The notes beneath the pieces were generated by a model that saw only the letters and a list, made by a program, of their open reading frames with translations, had not been told where the DNA came from and did not search any database. A DNA stretch of 64,000 nucleotides. Origin: Phycisphaeraceae bacterium. Lineage in GTDB: Bacteria > Planctomycetota > Phycisphaerae > Phycisphaerales > Phycisphaeraceae. The DNA lies in contig JAJDCU010000043.1 of the NCBI GenBank assembly GCA_029260655.1, positions 1-64,000 of the forward strand, given 5' to 3'. Shown in pieces: positions 41,217 to 49,557 of this stretch. Every line of letters begins with the position of its first letter. Position 1 is the first letter of the stretch. The position numbers and the translations under genes are program-made.

Positions 41217-42260
41217 ATGCTGCGACACAAGCTTCTGATGATCCTGTTTTCGCTGACCGCCCTGCTGATGGTGTTGGCGGTGACGGCGCTGTGGTCATTG
41301 CAGCGGGTCTTTGTCGAACTGGATCACCTCAACAGCAACGCCGCGGTCGTCGTCAGGCAGGTGAATGAATTAAACACGGCCTTGTCGGGGATTGAGGTCG
41401 AGCTGTATGCCCTTCAGTCCGGGCGACAAAATCATTTAGACCGCTTGATCGGCTCGGTGCAGGCGGTCCGTGATCTGTCCGAGCAACTCGACGAGCACTA
41501 CGTGCTGCAGGATGCGGCCATCCGGCCGGCCTACCGGGAGATGGTCGATCATCTCGACGGGTTCGAGACGATTGTCGGTGTTCTGGCGACGTCCCAGGAC
41601 CGCCAGCTCGCGTTGGCACACAATTTGGGTGCGCTGGACATCGCCGCGCAGATGCGCCGGCACCTCCTTGAGATCGGTCGGCACGTTCAGGACCACTCCC
41701 AGAGCGAGCAGGCGGCGCTGACCGGCAGGTTCCGTTGGCTGGTGGTGGCGATGGCGGTCGGTTTCCTGATCGTGATCAATGCGTCGATCCTGCTGCTGCT
41801 GCGCACCGCGGGGATGATCCTCCGCCCGGTTGATCGGCTCGTGCAGGCAAGCCGGGAACTGGCCAATGGAAACTTCGCTCACCGCGTCACGCTGGGACAG
41901 GTAGATGAGTTCGACGAGTTGGCGCAGGCGTACAACGACCTGGCCGGGCAGCTCGAAGAAAAAGAACGGAACCGGATCGAGACGCTCCAGCAGACGGCCC
42001 TGACGCTGAATCACGAACTGAACAACGCGATCGAGATCATCGAGTTGCAGTTGAGCCTGCTAAGGCGCCAATCCAGCGGAGACGAGGCGTTCGAGGGTCG
42101 GCTGCGTCAGATCCACGACAACCTCCAGCGCATGGCGCGGGTGGTCGGGTCGCTCAAGAACCTGCGGCGGGTGGTTCTGACCGACTACGTCGGGGGTGTG
42201 AAGATGTTGGACTTGGCCGAGTCGATCCGGGAAGATGAGCCGGCGGCGACCAAGCGATAG
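41217..42260 (+). CDS. Membrane HAMP protein with DHp-like H-box but no ATPase domain
   Basis: Two TMs; HAMP MILRPVDRLVQASRELANGNFAHRVTLGQVDEFDELAQAYNDLAGQLEE; LNHELNNAIEIIELQLSLL; ORF ends without N/G1/G2 boxes. Confidence 0.75.
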   Translation: MLRHKLLMILFSLTALLMVLAVTALWSLQRVFVELDHLNSNAAVVVRQVNELNTALSGIEVELYALQSGRQNHLDRLIGSVQAVRDLSEQLDEHYVLQDAAIRPAYREMVDHLDGFETIVGVLATSQDRQLALAHNLGALDIAAQMRRHLLEIGRHVQDHSQSEQAALTGRFRWLVVAMAVGFLIVINASILLLLRTAGMILRPVDRLVQASRELANGNFAHRVTLGQVDEFDELAQAYNDLAGQLEEKERNRIETLQQTALTLNHELNNAIEIIELQLSLLRRQSSGDEAFEGRLRQIHDNLQRMARVVGSLKNLRRVVLTDYVGGVKMLDLAESIREDEPAATKR

Positions 42261-42284
42261 CACCCCGAGGCGGGCCCAGCGTGT

Positions 42285-43613
42285 ATGGCCGAGACGACAC
42301 CGATTAAGTCCAAGCGTCTGCTGACGAATCAACTTCGGTGGCTGGTGCGCCTGCGCTGGGTGGCGGCGGCGGCGGTGGTCAGCGGGTCGGCGCTAGATGT
42401 CGGTTGGCTTCACTGGCACGCGTCGGCGCGGTGGATGGCGGCGGTGGGTGTTTTGATCCTGGTCTACAACGTCGGGCTCTGGGCGATGGCGCGGTGGTGC
42501 GACGGCCGATGGCTGCCGGGGACGAAAACCGTCTGGCTTCACATCCTTCCGGACCTGGGGTGTCTGGCGGCCCTGTCCGCCTGGACCGGGGGCGCGTCCA
42601 GCCCGCTTCTGGGTCTGTTCGTCTTGCACATGGTGTTCACCAGCATGATGCTTGCGCCGATCCAGGCCTACGGCGGCGTGGCCGGGGCGCTGGCCATGCT
42701 GGCGGTGAGCCTGGAGCTGACCGGACAATGGCCCGCCGATCGTCCCCAGCGCCTGGTCATCATCGGTTGGGCCGTGACCCTGTTGATGACGGTCTACCTG
42801 ACCAACCACATCACCACCGCGCTACGTCGGCACCGTGCCCGGTTGATGGCGCAGAACAAGCGCAACCGTGAGTTGGTCCACCGCCTGCGTCAGCAGCAGC
42901 AGGCCATGATTCAGCAGGAGAAGATGGTGGGGCTTGGGCAGATGGCGGCCGGGGTCGCACACGAGATATCCAACCCGCTGGCGAGCATGGACGGGGTGCT
43001 GCAACTGATGCAGCGCCACGAGCGCCACCTCTCGCCCGACAACATCACCAAACTCCGCCAGCAGGTCCAGCGGATCAAGCAGACCGTCCAGCAGTTGACC
43101 GACTTCGCCCACCCCACGGAGTATCGCTGGGAGCGGGTCTTGATCAACGAGGTGGTCGAGGAGGCGTTGCAGATGGTGCGGTTCGACCACCGCCAGCGCG
43201 TGGTGAGGATCCACCGGGATCTGACAACAAGCGACACCGAGATCTATGTCCAGCCCCACGCGCTGGTGCAGGTGTTGACGAATCTGCTGTTTAACGCTCT
43301 GGACGCGGTCGATCAGGCGCCCGACCCGCAGTTGATCATCACCACAGGGTACGAAAAACAGGTGTGCCTGATCTCCATCAGCGACAACGGCACGGGGATC
43401 GCGCCGCAGCACCTGGACCGGGTCTTCGAGCCGTTTTTTACCACCAAGCCGGTCGGCAAGGGCACGGGGCTGGGCTTGGCGATCAGCTACAACCTCGTCC
43501 AACACCAAGGTGGCCGGCTCGAGTTTGCCAACCGGCCGGACCGGGGCGTCACCGTCACCATCCGTCTGCCGCTGCGACCGGCCCCGCCCGATGAACCGCT
43601 CCCGGTCTCTTGA
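42285..43613 (+). CDS. Sensor histidine kinase (HisKA + HATPase_c)
   Basis: [82 protein letters not shown]; several TMs. Confidence 0.92.
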   Translation: MAETTPIKSKRLLTNQLRWLVRLRWVAAAAVVSGSALDVGWLHWHASARWMAAVGVLILVYNVGLWAMARWCDGRWLPGTKTVWLHILPDLGCLAALSAWTGGASSPLLGLFVLHMVFTSMMLAPIQAYGGVAGALAMLAVSLELTGQWPADRPQRLVIIGWAVTLLMTVYLTNHITTALRRHRARLMAQNKRNRELVHRLRQQQQAMIQQEKMVGLGQMAAGVAHEISNPLASMDGVLQLMQRHERHLSPDNITKLRQQVQRIKQTVQQLTDFAHPTEYRWERVLINEVVEEALQMVRFDHRQRVVRIHRDLTTSDTEIYVQPHALVQVLTNLLFNALDAVDQAPDPQLIITTGYEKQVCLISISDNGTGIAPQHLDRVFEPFFTTKPVGKGTGLGLAISYNLVQHQGGRLEFANRPDRGVTVTIRLPLRPAPPDEPLPVS

Positions 43614-43711
43614 CCACGAGAAGGCCCACAGACCAGCGTTCCTGGATATGGGAATCCGCTGGCCGGCTACCCTGCCAAGGCCATTTTCCGGGTCGTAACC
43701 TCTCTATTCAC

Positions 43712-43727
43712 TGGCACGCAGTATGCA
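43712..43727 (+). promoter_or_regulatory. Sigma-54 (-24/-12) promoter
   Basis: tggcacg cagt atgca versus consensus TGGCACG-N4-TTGCW, one mismatch, correct GG/GC spacing; upstream of the 43875 cytochrome operon. Confidence 0.75.
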
Positions 43728-43827
43728 TATCGCTTTAGGGGGTACATGTTGCTCACGTCTTGGACGTGATGGCGGTCTATGAGTTTAGGTTGATGGGGGT
43801 CGTGCCGGGTGGGTACAGATGAGCATG

Positions 43828-43852
43828 TGCCGTGGTTTCTTTGACCACGGCA
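43828..43852 (+). promoter_or_regulatory. 5'-leader hairpin between sigma-54 promoter and cytochrome CDS
   Basis: tgccgtggt ttctttg accacggca, perfect 9-bp stem. Confidence 0.4.
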
Positions 43853-43874
43853 CTTCGAGAGGTCAGGTGATCCA

Positions 43875-45446
43875 GTGGCGTCGCGAGGAACCAGTATGCG
43901 GTGGCGTAGGCCAAGCCCCGCCAGCGCCGGACCGATCGGGTTATTGCCGATGGCTGGGGTGACCGGGGACCAGAACCAATCACAGGCATCGTCCGCGCCT
44001 CAAGCCCCCGGCCCGGCCACGGCGAGCTACCGGGTAAAGCCTGGGGCTGTAGGGAACAAGCTCATACGTCTATTCACCCGGATCGGCGTGTGTGTGCTGC
44101 TCATGTCGGTGAATCTCTGGACGGCTGGCGCAGCGGTCGGTCAGGACCTGTCCATGCCCACCGCCGAAACCGCGACCTGCCAGACCGAGGCCTGTCACGC
44201 CAACACCGCGAACTCGAAGTTCGCCCACGGCCCGGTCGCACAGGGCAAGTGCCAGGCCTGCCACGCTTTCGACACGCCCGCCAACCACACATTCAAGCTC
44301 ACCCGCCCGGCTTCCGAGCTCTGCCAGAGCTGCCACACGCTCAACCACCGCGATGTCATCCACAAGCCGGTGCAGCAAGGGCGGTGCATGGACTGTCACG
44401 AACCCCACGGGTCCGACCACCGGATGATGCTGATCGACGACCCGACAAGGGGGCTGTGTATCGGGTGTCACAAGCAGGAGGGCTTTTCTGACAAGCAGTT
44501 CAAGCACGGCCCTGTCGCCGCCGGCGCCTGCATCCTCTGCCACGAACCCCACTCGTCCTGGCAGCCCAAGCTCCTGGTGGAAAAACAAGACACCCTGTGT
44601 CTGACCTGCCACGCGCAGGAGCTTCGGCCTAAGTCCGACGGGGCTTGGCACGAACACGCACCGCTTAAAGGCGGATGCACCGACTGCCACGACCCCCACG
44701 CCTCGGATATCCGCCACCAGCTACATCAGGACAGCCCGGGCCTGTGCTTTTCATGCCACGACCAGATGCAAGAGCAGTTGGCCCAGGCGCCGATCGTCCA
44801 CGGCGCCCTGACCCAGGCCGGCGGTTGTCTGCGCTGCCACGCGCCGCACGGCTCGCCGCTGCCCAAGCTCCAGCGCGCCGCTCAGACCGAATTATGCCTG
44901 GACTGTCACAACAAGCCGCTTCAGACCGCCGACGGCCGGACGCTTACCGACATGGCGGAACTACTCAGCGATAACCCCGATCATCATGGCCCGATCCGTG
45001 AAGGCGAGTGCAGCGCCTGCCACCAGCCCCACGCGGGCGAACGCCACAACATGCTTATCCAGGCCTACCCCCCACAGTTTTACGCGCCCTTCTCCGATGA
45101 GCGCTACGAGCTTTGTTTTGGCTGCCACCAGGCGCAGATGGTCAAGGACAAGCGGGGCACCGGGCTGACCCGGTTCCGCGACGGCGATACGAACCTGCAC
45201 TGGCTTCACGTCAACCGCGAGAAGGGGCGCACCTGCCGGGCCTGCCACGAGGTGCACGCCTCGGGGAATCCTTTCCACATCCGTGACGCCGTGCCGTTTG
45301 GCAACAGCGACTGGATGCTCGAGATCCGTTTCGAAGTTTCGCCGGCCGGCGGGAGTTGTGCGCCGGGATGCCATCAGCCCAGGTCGTACGACCGCGGACC
45401 CGGGCGGGCCGACCCGGCGTCAAACTATTCAGGAGAATCACCGTGA
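43875..45446 (+). CDS. 15-motif multiheme cytochrome c (doubled CXXCH type), paralogue A
   Basis: 13 CXXCH plus N-terminal CQTEACH and C-terminal CAPGCH; repeats of HGPV...C..CH. Start may be ATG 43950. Confidence 0.88.
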   Translation: MASRGTSMRWRRPSPASAGPIGLLPMAGVTGDQNQSQASSAPQAPGPATASYRVKPGAVGNKLIRLFTRIGVCVLLMSVNLWTAGAAVGQDLSMPTAETATCQTEACHANTANSKFAHGPVAQGKCQACHAFDTPANHTFKLTRPASELCQSCHTLNHRDVIHKPVQQGRCMDCHEPHGSDHRMMLIDDPTRGLCIGCHKQEGFSDKQFKHGPVAAGACILCHEPHSSWQPKLLVEKQDTLCLTCHAQELRPKSDGAWHEHAPLKGGCTDCHDPHASDIRHQLHQDSPGLCFSCHDQMQEQLAQAPIVHGALTQAGGCLRCHAPHGSPLPKLQRAAQTELCLDCHNKPLQTADGRTLTDMAELLSDNPDHHGPIREGECSACHQPHAGERHNMLIQAYPPQFYAPFSDERYELCFGCHQAQMVKDKRGTGLTRFRDGDTNLHWLHVNREKGRTCRACHEVHASGNPFHIRDAVPFGNSDWMLEIRFEVSPAGGSCAPGCHQPRSYDRGPGRADPASNYSGESP

Positions 45447-46519
45447 CCGTCACCCCAAGACGAACCATACCCCCCGGTCCGGGCCGACTGCGCACAGTCT
45501 CTGTGTTAGCGGCGGCCTGGGCCATTTTGATATTCACAGCCTGCGCCGACCCGGTGCTTGCGGTCACCCACCTGGCGCGCGGCATGCAAGCGCCAGGGAT
45601 CGCGCTGAACACGATCGACGGCCTGGCTGTCAACACCGATGACCTGCGAGGCCAAGCCGTGGTCCTGATCTTCGGTGAGCTGTACCACGGCAAGACCGCT
45701 GAGGCCTGTGACCTGATCCGTACGACCCAGGCGGACGAACGCCTGCGCGATGAACCGGTCACCACCTTGCTGATCGTCGCCCAACAGACCGGGACCGATG
45801 ACCTCAAGGACGCCGCGGCCGACAACGGACACGTCCCGGAAACGATCTTGCACGACCCGGGCCGCGAGGCGTTCGGGGATTATCGCGTAACGGTCCTGCC
45901 CAGCGTGGTGGTGGTTGACGAACATGGCCGAGTCGTTCACGTCATCGCGGGTCTGACGACCGGGTTCGCCGACAGACTCGCCGATGCGCTGCTGCTGGCG
46001 ACCGGAAAGATCACCGCGGAGACGTTTGATAGCAGGCGTCGCCCACAAGACGGCCCGGTGCTCAGCGAAAACGAGGTCAAGGCGATTCGGCTGACCCAAT
46101 TAGCCGGGCAACTATCCAACAGGGGCATGGCGGCGCTGGCCGAGGAAAAATACACCGAGGCGCTTGAGTTGAGTCCCGCCAACGCGCCGGCTCACCTGGG
46201 GATGGGGATGTTGCAGTTGAAGCGGGGGCGGTTAGCCGAGGCGGAAAAACGCTTCCGGAAAGTCATGGAACTGGACCCGGACTCGGTCGAGGCGTCGCTG
46301 GGCCTGGCGTATGTCATGACGATGCGCGGCGACGAGGAATTGGCGTCCGCGGAGAAGCTGACGCGCCGTGTGCTGGCGCTCAACCCCGCTCAGCCCCGGG
46401 CGCATTACCTGTTGGGGTTGATCCAGCAGCAGGGCGGGGACATCGAGGCCGCCGCCGCCAGCTTCAAGAAGTCAGCCGAACTTTTGTTGGACCGGTACGA
46501 ACAGGAGGCTTCGCCATGA
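45443..46519 (+). CDS. Thioredoxin-fold (no CXXC)/TPR protein, partner A
   Basis: GMQAPGIALNTIDGLAVNTDDLRGQAVVLIFGELYHG...YRVTVLPSVVVVDEHGRVVHVIAG then TPRs NAPAHLGMGMLQLKRGRLAEAEKRFRKVMELDPDSVEA. GTG start overlaps the upstream stop. Confidence 0.75.
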   Translation: MTVTPRRTIPPGPGRLRTVSVLAAAWAILIFTACADPVLAVTHLARGMQAPGIALNTIDGLAVNTDDLRGQAVVLIFGELYHGKTAEACDLIRTTQADERLRDEPVTTLLIVAQQTGTDDLKDAAADNGHVPETILHDPGREAFGDYRVTVLPSVVVVDEHGRVVHVIAGLTTGFADRLADALLLATGKITAETFDSRRRPQDGPVLSENEVKAIRLTQLAGQLSNRGMAALAEEKYTEALELSPANAPAHLGMGMLQLKRGRLAEAEKRFRKVMELDPDSVEASLGLAYVMTMRGDEELASAEKLTRRVLALNPAQPRAHYLLGLIQQQGGDIEAAAASFKKSAELLLDRYEQEASP

Positions 46520-46959
46520 GCAGCGACAAGCCGTGTGAAAAAGGCAACGGTCGGCGCGGATTCTGCAAGGCCTGTATCGGCGCGATGACGGCGGCGTCGA
46601 CGGCGATGGTGGGATACCCGGTCGTGTCCTTCGTTATCAGCCAGCCATCGCGGATCGGAGAGGACAAGCCGCTGGAAGTCCCGATCGACCAGTTGACGCT
46701 GGGACAGGCGCGCTACGAGCAATGGCGCGGCCTGCAGGTCATCATCCTGGCGACCGCCGATGGCCCGATGGTCTTCAGCGCTTCGTGTCCGCACCTGGGC
46801 TGTGCAGTCGGTTGGGACACGGCCGACTCGGTGTTCCGCTGCCCGTGTCACGGAGCGGTCTTCACCGCCCAGGGCGAAGTCGTCAGCGGGCCGGTCAGCG
46901 ATTCGCTAAAGCAGATCCCCTTCGAGATCAAGGACGGCAAGATCATCATCACCGCGTGA
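46516..46959 (+). CDS. Rieske 2Fe-2S protein of a cytochrome bc-type complex
   Basis: CPHLGCAVGW and CPCHGAVF; N-terminal TM. Confidence 0.92.
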   Translation: MSSDKPCEKGNGRRGFCKACIGAMTAASTAMVGYPVVSFVISQPSRIGEDKPLEVPIDQLTLGQARYEQWRGLQVIILATADGPMVFSASCPHLGCAVGWDTADSVFRCPCHGAVFTAQGEVVSGPVSDSLKQIPFEIKDGKIIITA

Positions 46960-46968
46960 GGCCAAGCT

Positions 46969-47628
46969 ATGCGTTTGTTTCAAGCAATCTACGGGTGGTT
47001 CGATCGGCGGTACCAAGTGACCCCGCTGATCGAGAAGAACGTGACCCACAAGCGTGTGCCCCGGACCCTGGGTTGGGCCGCGTGCTTCGGGGGGCTGTCG
47101 CTGTTGATCTTCCTGGTCCAGGTCTTCACCGGCATGCTCTTGCTGATGTATTACAAGCCCGACCCCGCCAACGCCTGGGACAGCGTGACGTTCATCAAGT
47201 CCAACGTCTCGATGGGTTGGCTGGTTCAGCGGATCCACACCGTCAGCGCGAACCTGATGATCGTGATGGTCCTGATGCATATGGCCAGGATCGCCTATTA
47301 CAAGGTCTACCGCTCGCCGCGCGAGCTGCACTGGGTCAGCGGGGTGGTGCTGCTGATGCTGACGCTGGTCCTGGCGTTTACCGGCTATCTGCTGCCCTGG
47401 ACGCAGCTAAGCTACTGGGGCGCGAAGGTCGGGACGGAGATCCCCGGCGCGATCCCGGTGATCGGGCGAGACATCGTGCAGTGGATGCGGCGCGGCGAAG
47501 CGATCAGCGGCGAGACGCTGGGTTTCTTCTTTGCGCTGCACATCTGGATCATCCCCGCGACGATCAGCGCGTTCATGGGCATGCACTTTGCCATGATCCG
47601 CCGGACGGGGATCTCCAGGCCGTTGTAG
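46969..47628 (+). CDS. Cytochrome b, N-terminal (b6-like) subunit
   Basis: VQRIHTVSANLMIVMVLMHMARI; HWVSGVVLLMLTLVLAFTGYLLPWTQLSYWGAKV; LHIWIIPATISAFMGMHFAMIRRTG. Confidence 0.92.
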   Translation: MRLFQAIYGWFDRRYQVTPLIEKNVTHKRVPRTLGWAACFGGLSLLIFLVQVFTGMLLLMYYKPDPANAWDSVTFIKSNVSMGWLVQRIHTVSANLMIVMVLMHMARIAYYKVYRSPRELHWVSGVVLLMLTLVLAFTGYLLPWTQLSYWGAKVGTEIPGAIPVIGRDIVQWMRRGEAISGETLGFFFALHIWIIPATISAFMGMHFAMIRRTGISRPL

Positions 47629-47673
47629 CGGGCGTCAACACCCGCCAAGGGCGGGAGCGATTGGGAGTATCAC

Positions 47674-48327
47674 ATGGCCGTCGACTATAAGAAACAATAC
47701 CGACCGGACCAGTTGGAGCCGTTCTGGCCCAATGAGATCATCAAGATGGCGGTGGTCGTGCTGTGTACGCTGTCGGTGATCATGGTGCTGGCGGTTTTGC
47801 CGGAGATCCTGGACATGGTCGGCATGCGTGGGGTGGTTCACCAGGAGGAGCCGGCCAACCCAGCCGGATCGACACCCGCGGGGATCAAGCCCGAGTGGTA
47901 CTTCCTGGCGGTCTACCAGCACCTGCGTCTGATGCCGACACAGTTCCTGGGGATCAGTGGCAAGACGCTGGGCGTGCTCAGCCAGGGCCCGGTCGTGCTT
48001 CTTGTGTTGACGCTGCCGTTTTGGTACCGCAAGGGCTCGCACCGTCGGCCGGGCTGGGCCTACCGGCTGATCGTAACCGCCAGCGTGTTCCTGCTGCTTG
48101 GGCTGACGATCTGGGGCGGCTGGCCCGAGCACCACGTCGACGGGAAAGAGCAGCTTGCGCCGTTGAGCGAATACATCGGCCATCACCCGATCATGTTCGC
48201 CATGATCGCCGCGACGATCGTGGTGTTCTACTTCATGATCGCGCACGAGCGGCGGGCGATACGAAAGATCCTCGACGCGCCGCCGCCTGAACCATCCGAG
48301 TCGACGGATCAGGAGGAGCAGCCATGA
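47674..48327 (+). CDS. Cytochrome b, C-terminal (subunit IV-like) subunit
   Basis: FWPNEIIKMAVV; PANPAGSTPAGIKPEWYFLAVYQHLRLMP; TM helices. Confidence 0.88.
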   Translation: MAVDYKKQYRPDQLEPFWPNEIIKMAVVVLCTLSVIMVLAVLPEILDMVGMRGVVHQEEPANPAGSTPAGIKPEWYFLAVYQHLRLMPTQFLGISGKTLGVLSQGPVVLLVLTLPFWYRKGSHRRPGWAYRLIVTASVFLLLGLTIWGGWPEHHVDGKEQLAPLSEYIGHHPIMFAMIAATIVVFYFMIAHERRAIRKILDAPPPEPSESTDQEEQP

Positions 48328-49280
48328 CGCGCCTGATTTTGTCAGCCTGCCTGCTGGCGGTCCTGGCCGGGGCCGATCGTGTCAGCGCCTCACAGGATCA
48401 AGCCGAGGTCGTCGCGGCGGCGCCGACCGACCCCTATGCAAAAAACGCCTGTGTCCAGTGCCACAGCGACCTGCCGGGACGGTCCAGCGAGATCGTCGAG
48501 CTTGAGTGGAAACACAGCGTGCACTTTACGGCGAACGTCGGGTGTGACGGCTGTCACGGCGGCGATGCGAGTGTCCGGCCCGAACAGTTCGGCTCGGCCG
48601 AGGCGCTCAAGCGGGCCGCCCACCTGCAGCGCAGCCCCGAGTTTCTGACCATGCGCCAGTCGCGCGACAGTTTTGTCAGCGCCGCCAGCGGACGCAGCGT
48701 CTCTTACTTCTGCGGCAAGTGCCACGCTCAGATCAAGGAAAAACACCTGGGCAGTCCCCACGGCGACTTCGGAGACCCGACCTGCCTGTACTGTCACGGC
48801 CAGGGGTCTCACAAGATCACCGACGCGACCCCGCAGATCATCGACCCCCGAGGCCGCGCCGAAGCCGGCCGATGCAGCCCCTGCCATGCGGCTTCGACCA
48901 TGGAGGTGGTCCGCCAGATCAAGACCACCTTGATAGAGACCGAGCAGCGGATCGCCGAGACCACCGAGACCTACAGCGAGCTGGAGGGCTGGGGCTACCG
49001 CAACCTGGAGCTTGAGGAGCTTTCCCACCACGCCAAGGAGGTCAGTTCGAAGCTTCGGCAGATCTTCCACAGCTTTAACATGCGGGAGATCAACAACTTC
49101 GCCGCGGAGGTCCAGGAGGTGTCGGACCAGGCCAAGGCCACCTACGAGTTGATCACCCACCTGCAATCGGTCCGGCGCAACCAGACGATCGTGGGGGTGC
49201 TCGCAGTCGGGCTACTCTTAAGTTTTGCCTGCGTGCTGGTCTACTACAAACACAGTTTCCTGGACCCGTTGCACGGCTGA
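48324..49280 (+). CDS. Pentaheme membrane-anchored cytochrome c
   Basis: CVQCH, CDGCH, CGKCH, CLYCH, CSPCH; long helical segment; C-terminal TM IVGVLAVGLLLSFACVLVYY. Confidence 0.88.
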   Translation: MTRLILSACLLAVLAGADRVSASQDQAEVVAAAPTDPYAKNACVQCHSDLPGRSSEIVELEWKHSVHFTANVGCDGCHGGDASVRPEQFGSAEALKRAAHLQRSPEFLTMRQSRDSFVSAASGRSVSYFCGKCHAQIKEKHLGSPHGDFGDPTCLYCHGQGSHKITDATPQIIDPRGRAEAGRCSPCHAASTMEVVRQIKTTLIETEQRIAETTETYSELEGWGYRNLELEELSHHAKEVSSKLRQIFHSFNMREINNFAAEVQEVSDQAKATYELITHLQSVRRNQTIVGVLAVGLLLSFACVLVYYKHSFLDPLHG

Positions 49281-49444
49281 ACACGCCTTGGCTATCGGTC
49301 GAGCACGATTCGATGATCCTTCACCAACCTGCCGGGCATGCATCGCGGCTCTTGCGATCGGGAGCCGGGGGATTCACTGATTCTCATCCGCGAGAACTCG
49401 CCCGGATAACAGATTAATATACCTAAACTTATGGCCTCATTGAT

Positions 49445-49460
49445 TGGCACGCGGTGTGCA
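49445..49460 (+). promoter_or_regulatory. Sigma-54 (-24/-12) promoter
   Basis: tggcacg cggt gtgca, same one-position deviation from consensus as the promoter at 43712; implies the CDS starts at 49558, not 49444. Confidence 0.75.
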
Positions 49461-49557
49461 ATTTATCTGTGGGGCATGTCAGGCGTGGCCATGCCCTGCC
49501 GACCTTTATCCCTCAAAAGGCTCAGCCCACGCCCAAGCGCCGAACGCGAGTTCCGTC

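Noticed and set aside
46801-46860. CPCHG in the 46516 protein as a heme c motif
   Set aside because: It is CXCH within the Rieske [2Fe-2S] binding box (paired with CPHLGC), not a CXXCH heme site.
49444-49557. N-terminal extension of the 49444 ORF
   Set aside because: It contains the sigma-54 -24/-12 element; the ATG at 49558 fits transcription from that promoter better.
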